Shown: positions 58,819 to 64,000 of the stretch, piece after piece
How the letters are laid out: every line of letters starts with the position of its first letter
How positions within the stretch are numbered: position 1 is the first letter of the stretch
Source: Fagopyrum homotropicum
Taxonomy: Eukaryota > Streptophyta > Magnoliopsida > Caryophyllales > Polygonaceae
Reading direction: 5' to 3'
Assembly: GCA_033239125.1 (NCBI GenBank)
Contig: BSWB01000006.1
Span: 114,436,242-114,500,241 of the forward strand
DNA length: 64,000 nucleotides
Translations under genes and position numbers: made by a program
The notes under the pieces: generated by a model
What the model was told of the DNA's origin: nothing
Database searches by the model: none
The model's input: only the letters and a program-made list of their open reading frames with translations

Positions 58819-59017
58819 GGCACAATACACTACTGTAAACTCACGTATTTTATGCCCAAATTAATTTATTAGTTATGTGAGTTAATGGTAGTATCTTATT
58901 CCAACATTTTTGTTAGTATATATTCCATCAGTAAATCATAACGATATACAAATATATTGCATTCCAAATATTCGCCATTATAAAGCCAAATCTAAACATT
59001 CCAACTATCTCTCAATC

Positions 59018-59460
59018 AGGGCTTTCAAAACCTAAATTTTGAAGGATTTAAATTTAATTCCAGATATACTTTACGTGATTCGTGACCACAATGAAAACGT
59101 TGTAAGCCTCGATATAAAAATAAATAATTTTAACTCTGTCTTAAAAGTTGAAGCTTTTTCCCTAAAATCAGGCCTACACGAGACAATCAGAATGCAAATA
59201 AAAAGATCAAAATTGAAGTAGGACAACTTATGTGTTATTAAGGCAATTCAAGGTTGTTAAAGTTGCCCCTGAGAGCTCGAGATGATTATTTTCCACTCCA
59301 AACTAGACCTCCGGTTTTTTTATGAAGTCTAAATTAGACATGTTTTCAGGGAAGTAAACTGTGTTGTAGACTGATTAACCCATCTAGGAATTTAGACACC
59401 TAACACCAAATTTTCTGATGGTAGTGAAATTTGTGTTCTCATCCGTAAAGATGCTTTATG
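59018..59460 (+). mobile_element. Decayed LINE fragment (RNase H region)
   Basis: It aligns, with stops and shifts, to the RNase H part of the LINE at 62149-64000. Compare VVSLDIKINNFNSVLKVEAF here with VVSLDARKNNFNSVLKAEAY there, and a shared 'cgtaaagatgcttta' end. Opposite orientation to that copy. It lies between the two RIP genes. Confidence 0.85.
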
Positions 59461-59619
59461 ATATTAGTCCATCATAACCACTTTCCACTATATATAAAAA
59501 AACTATCTCCCAATCAGAAAACCCTATATATAAAAAACTATCTCCCAATCAGGAAACCTTCAATATATGCTGTTGTTCTAGTGATTCAACTTATGCAGAT
59601 TATTTTATATATGTACATC

Positions 59620-59855
59620 ATTTTTACCGGGGTTATTAAGCGGTTCCTAAACAATGATTTTTTTGGAACCAGAAACCGAACCATTTTAGGTATGCGGTTT
59701 CTATACTTTTAAGACGTGGAACCGTTTGGAACCGAACCAAATAAGGAACCGAACTGTTTTAGGTATACGGTTCGAGTCTTTTATTTTTAATGGGTAGAAC
59801 CATTTAGAGCCGAATCACAAAGGAACCATTTTGAACCGAATAAAAACTATTTAAC
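59620..59855. repeat. Imperfect tandem repeat rich in GGAACCG/GGTTC
   Basis: Two to three units of about 75 bp, each with ACCGAAC..TTTTAGGTAT(A/G)CGGTT and GGAACCGAA. Non-coding; it may be a piece of an old DNA transposon, but I saw no ends. Confidence 0.5.
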
Positions 59856-60992
59856 AACTTTCTTTTGCATGTGAATTGTAGGAGTTAAAGTCCAAATTAC
59901 TTTAATTTTGTTAAGTATATATATGTTTTTAATTTTTACCTGGTTTGTCTTAATTTTCTCGAATTCTCGATAACTCAAGGATGCCTTAAAATAAGTAATT
60001 AAGCATTGCTACAATGTGGGATGAAATTGAAACCTTAAGCCTATGTCGATGAACTAAATCCATTGTCCTATAAGTGTGAGAATTGAAATTTTTATAATAT
60101 AAATTCAAGAAACTAACTACAAAAGGTTGTAGAAGAAGAAATTTCGGAATAAAAATAAACCTAGTCAAAGAAGAAGTTGATGAAGCGGAGAACCCAATTT
60201 AGCGAGAAATAAATAAATGTGAGAGAGGAACATAATATCTATTTCTACCGATTTTTCCATTCCTTTCTCTCTTTTCTTTGGATCTCGCGTGAAAAATAAC
60301 TTAGAGGAGTTGAGCTACATTGTCAGAACGTCTAAGCAAACACTTTCTCTCTCTCAAATCAAAGAGTTTTTGTAGTTATTTAGTTTGTTTCCCCTCTCAA
60401 ACTTTATGTTTAGCTAAATGAAGCAAGAAACCGGGCTATCAAGTGGGAGATGGAGCTTTGGCTTACTCCCGAGCGAACCAACACTAAACCCGGTTTGTTG
60501 TTAGCTTGGGTTGCCACATAATTTTGACTTATTTACAACTTATCTCCCAAAGTTTTGGTTTCTACGTAATATACTCCTAGTTTTTACTTAAGAAATTACA
60601 AACAAGTTCGAACAAAGTTGGTACTCCTAGTTTTGGTTTCTACGTAATATACTCCTAGCTAAACGACATCGTTTTGTGTGTTCTAGCTCAATTCCACCCC
60701 TCAAAACTTGTATATCAATATGTGCTTTGATGTATAATTTTCATTGTGATATGGGTGTAAAAAGAATATCTAGTGTTGCTTTGATGTAGACATACACTTG
60801 TACATGGATAAGAAGATGCTTATTTGTATTCAAAAATATATTCAAAGCAATCCAAAATGCACAATGATTCCATATTCAATTCCTTCGGATATACATATCT
60901 TCTACATCTATAGAAGAAACTTACACTTAACCTAGCTTCTTCAAATCTTCACATAAACTCTCTAGAGAACTCATTTGAGATATTGAGTTACC
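59856..60992. other. Intergenic region upstream of the second RIP gene
   Basis: No gene seen. A 30-bp phrase 'ctcctagtttt..gtttctacgtaatata' is duplicated at about 60560-60655. Confidence 0.45.
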
Positions 60993-62003
60993 ATGCTTAG
61001 TGTATCCAACAAAATTGACCGAGTGAGTTTCAACCTCTCAATGGGAAACTACATAGACTTGATTCAACATTTACGCAACTTGGTGCAACAATCAGGACAA
61101 GACTTGCGTAACCTCCAAGTTCAACGTGATGTCGAACCGCAAGATTGGATCGAGCTCGCACTTTCGACAGGCTACCGTACCATCACTCTCAAGATCCGGA
61201 AAGACAATCTCTACTTATACGGCTACAAGATGGGGAACGGTCTTTGGCTCGAGTTTAACCGAGACAATGACGGAAAAACTCACTTGGTTCCAGGGTCGTC
61301 GTTCCTCGGATTCACCGGAAGCTACACTGATCTCGAAAAGGTAGCTCAAAGGCCCATAATAGGCATGTCGGTAAGCTTAAGTATAGTGTTGAGCGCTATC
61401 AACGACCTCGTTGTGGTAGACGAAGGGTGGTCGAGAGCACGACACTTGGCGGTGTTGATCGTCGTGATATGCGAGGCGACGAGGTATGAGGAGTTGTCAC
61501 GTGGGCTTATTGACGTAATGAAGGGAGAAAGCGCCGCCGTGATCGAGGATTGGATGATGAAGTGGGTTCGTGCTCGAGGGCATCAACCGACGTGGCTAGT
61601 GAATTGGAAGGCGAAGGTAGTCGGAGGAGGTGGGTATGATCATTTAGATGTTTATGGATACTTGAAAGTTAAGTATTGGGTATGTGGTGTGTATCATGAA
61701 GTTATGTTGTTTCAAAGATCGTGGGAAGGTAACACAAAAGTTTATGTTGGAAAGTGTCTTCCTTTATTGACGACGGTGACGAAAGTGCCGACGGATATGC
61801 CGTTAGACGACGTTGTGATGGTTGAAGCGGATTTGATGGATCGTATGCATGAATGGTTTGTTTCGGATCGACGGATTATTAGGGTTAAAGGGCCACCCCA
61901 TCGGTTTGGGAGGGAATTTGGAAATGCAATGTTTGGTAAGATTACGTTCATGGAAAATGATATGATTAAGATTAGTGCAAAGTGGAATCGGCTTTCGCAG
62001 TAA
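60993..62003 (+). CDS. RIP-domain protein with internal deletion and altered active site
   Basis: 336 aa, single exon, no signal peptide; divergent from the RIP gene at 57046. The RIP domain keeps Tyr74 (LYLYGYK), Tyr111 (GSYTDL), Glu161 and Arg164 (CEATRYEE). The residue 34 after Glu161, Trp in active RIPs and in the neighbour, is Arg195 (RARGHQ). From about residue 200 the protein jumps to sequence matching neighbour residues 381 onward (WLVNWKAKVV against WQVRWSVKVL), so about 175 residues, the RIP C-terminal lobe edge and the first half of the second domain, are absent. The remaining frame is open to its TAA. It probably lacks normal N-glycosidase activity but may still fold. Loss after tandem or inverted duplication is the simplest history. 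Confidence 0.82.
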   Translation: MLSVSNKIDRVSFNLSMGNYIDLIQHLRNLVQQSGQDLRNLQVQRDVEPQDWIELALSTGYRTITLKIRKDNLYLYGYKMGNGLWLEFNRDNDGKTHLVPGSSFLGFTGSYTDLEKVAQRPIIGMSVSLSIVLSAINDLVVVDEGWSRARHLAVLIVVICEATRYEELSRGLIDVMKGESAAVIEDWMMKWVRARGHQPTWLVNWKAKVVGGGGYDHLDVYGYLKVKYWVCGVYHEVMLFQRSWEGNTKVYVGKCLPLLTTVTKVPTDMPLDDVVMVEADLMDRMHEWFVSDRRIIRVKGPPHRFGREFGNAMFGKITFMENDMIKISAKWNRLSQ

Positions 62004-62148
62004 ATCACGTTTAGATGTGCGGAGGGTTTCGTGTCTCTTTAAGCCATAAAAAGTTCGTGTTCCGCAAATAAATTTATTGTCATGTTAGGTTTTAATAAAT
62101 GTTCTTCTGTTTCATTTCCTCGTATCCTCTTGTGATTCTTGCTCGAAT
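62004..62148. other. Spacer between the second RIP gene and the LINE
   Basis: Holds the 3'UTR of the RIP gene. The LINE reading frame on - runs into it past the poly(A), which is a read-through artefact. Confidence 0.5.
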
Positions 62149-64000
62149 TTTTTTTTTTTTGAAAACGGAAAGCGGTTAGGAAAGAGTATCTTCTAGAGGT
62201 AGTCCATCCTAAAGCATCCTTACGGATGAGAACACGAAGTTCGGGATCGTCAGAAAAGGGTGTGTTGGGTTTCGAAATTCCCAAATGGGTCAATCGATCA
62301 GCAACACAGTTGATTTCTCTGAACACATGCCTGACCTGGACTTCTTCAAAGAAGCGAATGTCCAGTCTGGAGTCGGATATGATCATCTCAATCTCCCAGG
62401 GACAGCTCCAAATTCCTAGGAGTGCCTTGATAACACATAAGTTATCTCCCTCAATTTCAATCTTTTTTATATTAAGTCTTATTGCTTCAATAAGGCTTGC
62501 CTTTAGCGCGTAGGCTTCTGCTTTCAAGACCGAGTTAAAATTATTTTTCCTAGCGTCTAAGCTTACAACTTTCCCATTGTGGTTTCGTAAAACGAAACCA
62601 ATAGATGTTATTCCCGAATCGAGTTTTGAACCATCAAAGTTCAGTTTATGGAACCCAGGTTTTGGTTTGTCCCATTTAATATTATATTTCTTTCTTGTGT
62701 TGGGTGTATTATTTCTTTGGGTAAGTTTAGCATCGATACTATCATCATCAATGGATTTGTTGTTCCAGTTTTGGAGTTGTGAGGTTATAAAGTTGGTGAT
62801 GTTATGAACCGACACAACAACATCATTATTGAAAATGATTTTATTTCTGAAAAACCAGATACTCCACCATATAGTGGCTAGCCGTGAGAAGTTTGTGGTT
62901 CCGATCTTATTCTTATTTTCCAAGAGTAGGTCTTGCGGCTTTTTGTTGTATGTGTTGATGGTGTTAAGGTTCGACATGATAAAATTGTCAATTTTTGTGA
63001 TTATGTTTTTAGTGTAAGGGCACTCGAAAAGGAGGTGAACAACGTCTTCGAGTTGGTGATTACAAAACTCACAGTTAGAAGTAACTGCCATTCTTCTTTC
63101 GCTTAGTTTTGCTTTAGTTGGGATTCCGTTTTTAGATATTTTCCAAATGAAGTTTTTAATTTTTGGTTGGGTGTTGAGTTTCCAAATCCACTCGCATGAG
63201 TAATCAGGGAGCCATCCATTCTCCTTCTCAATCATTTCTGAAGCTGATTTAGTTGAAAACCAACCATTCGCGCTGCATCTCCAGTATAACCTGTCTTGTA
63301 TATCATTTGTTGGGATAATAGTTTCCGAGATTTGTTTTCTAATTGTTGGGCTTAGAATGTTTTGCAATTCATTTTCAATTTTAGTGTTATCCCATTCATT
63401 TGAATTGATGAAATGACTTATCTTAGTATGAGTATTGATCATATTTGTGTTATGAACCAATTTGATTAGGGGAGTTGTAGTAACCCAATTATCATGCCAG
63501 AAATTAATGGATTCTCCATTGCCTACCTGCCAGATTATTCCGCTTTTAAACTCAGCTTTTAATTTCATAAGGTTTTTCCATTGCCATGACGCCGATCCTT
63601 TGAGATGATATTGTAGAATATTATTGTTTCTTAGATATTTTTCATTAATAACTTTCACCCATATGTTATCCGGTTCGGCTAGGATTTTCCACAGGAGCTT
63701 CATTTGCAGGGCTTTATTCGTTGTAAGGGCCTTTTATAAACCGAGCCCACCATTCTTCTTTGGTTTGCAAATAGCATCCCAACTAATTAGTGGTCTATGG
63801 TTGTCACCTTTATTCCAAAAGAAGTCTTTATATGTTTTGTCAAGCTCGTTCAGGTTATGCTTTGGAAGCATAAAACCTTGCATAGCGAAGGATGGAATGG
63901 TTGCGAGATTATGCTTAATAAGAATATTCCGGCCTTCTTGTGAGAGGGAGTTTGCTTTCCATTTGCGTAGTTGATGCTTAGTTCTATTATTGATGTTGTT
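62149..64000 (-). mobile_element. LINE with RNase H domain, 3' part, continues beyond the window
   Basis: Read on -, the ORF enters from the window edge with reverse transcriptase thumb text (SWDAICKPKKNGGLGL). It meets an in-frame TAA at 63736-63734 and goes on (NKALQMKLLWKIL) through a zf-RVT finger (CEFCNHQLEDVVHLLFEC). A plant LINE RNase H domain follows, with all four acidic positions visible: LNFDGSKLD, LKAEAYALKA, IEGDNLCV, INCVADRLTH. The element ends in a 13-base A tail (T run on + at about 62149-62161). The 5' end is outside the window. Apart from the stop, this part is open for over 500 codons. Confidence 0.9.

Noticed and set aside
58600..58830. In-frame extension of the first RIP gene to an ATG at 58830 (77 more residues)
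   Set aside because: It runs through a good 5'UTR intron (GTAAGC...TTGCAG, 58754-58610), and the neighbour RIP starts at the position that matches ATG 58599.
62039..62148. C-terminal extension of the LINE ORF past the A tail
   Set aside because: The frame only reads on through poly(A) into the 3' flank of the RIP gene.
1..64000. tRNA, rRNA or other structured RNA genes
   Set aside because: I looked for tRNA boxes and rRNA-like text and saw none that I could support; the tRNA-Asp match at 8498 is only a primer site.

Overview
The window is nuclear DNA of a flowering plant, most likely a eudicot. It is AT-rich, its genes have GT-AG introns, and it is packed with nested plant transposons: Ty3/gypsy, Ty1/copia, LINE, Mutator-like, PIF/Harbinger and a MITE. 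I cannot name the species. Two ribosome-inactivating-protein (RIP) genes point to a RIP-bearing lineage but do not decide it.

Region by region. 1-3390: intergenic, with one Tourist-like MITE (1475-1756). About 3390-27960: a large decayed Mutator-like element (MULE). Its transposase gene runs on the + strand (4038-21594) and meets, tail to tail, a DUF1985/Ulp1-protease gene on the - strand (26834-22378). The transposase gene is split by a solo LTR (4324-6051, TSD ATTCC) and by a nearly intact Athila-type gypsy element of the same family (6723-20019, TSD GTAAA, 1,769-bp LTRs about 1% apart). The MULE carries at least 38 copies of the palindrome TGTACA, mostly in non-coding parts. The Athila LTRs and internal region carry a different repeated dyad, CCACGGCCGTGG and its half-sites.

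28000-33300: intergenic DNA, then the best-supported host gene, a 10-exon WD40 gene for the tRNA m7G46 methyltransferase accessory subunit (WDR4/TRM82) on the - strand. 33683-40287: a decayed Ty1/copia element (TSD TAAAC). 40734-49917: a 9.2-kb PIF/Harbinger element with broken transposase and Myb-like genes. It is itself invaded by a solo LTR (41433-44793), which contains a second solo LTR (42901-44720) flanked by an unusual 23-bp direct repeat.

50336-53500: a pseudogene of an F-box/kelch protein whose 5'UTR intron holds a 5'-truncated LINE with a perfect 16-bp TSD. 55200-55440: a strong inverted repeat. 55594-56156: an intact two-exon GPI-anchored lipid-transfer protein gene (- strand). 57046-62003: two divergently transcribed RIP-domain genes. 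One keeps all five active-site positions and a long C-terminal domain. The other has lost about 175 residues and has Arg at the active-site Trp position. 62149-64000: a LINE with an RNase H domain running off the window; a decayed opposite-strand piece of the same LINE lies at 59018-59460.

Intact host genes are therefore few: WDR4/TRM82, the LTPG and the RIP pair. Most of the rest is transposon in layers, and many of the lesions are Trp or Arg codons turned into stops by single C-to-T or G-to-A changes.
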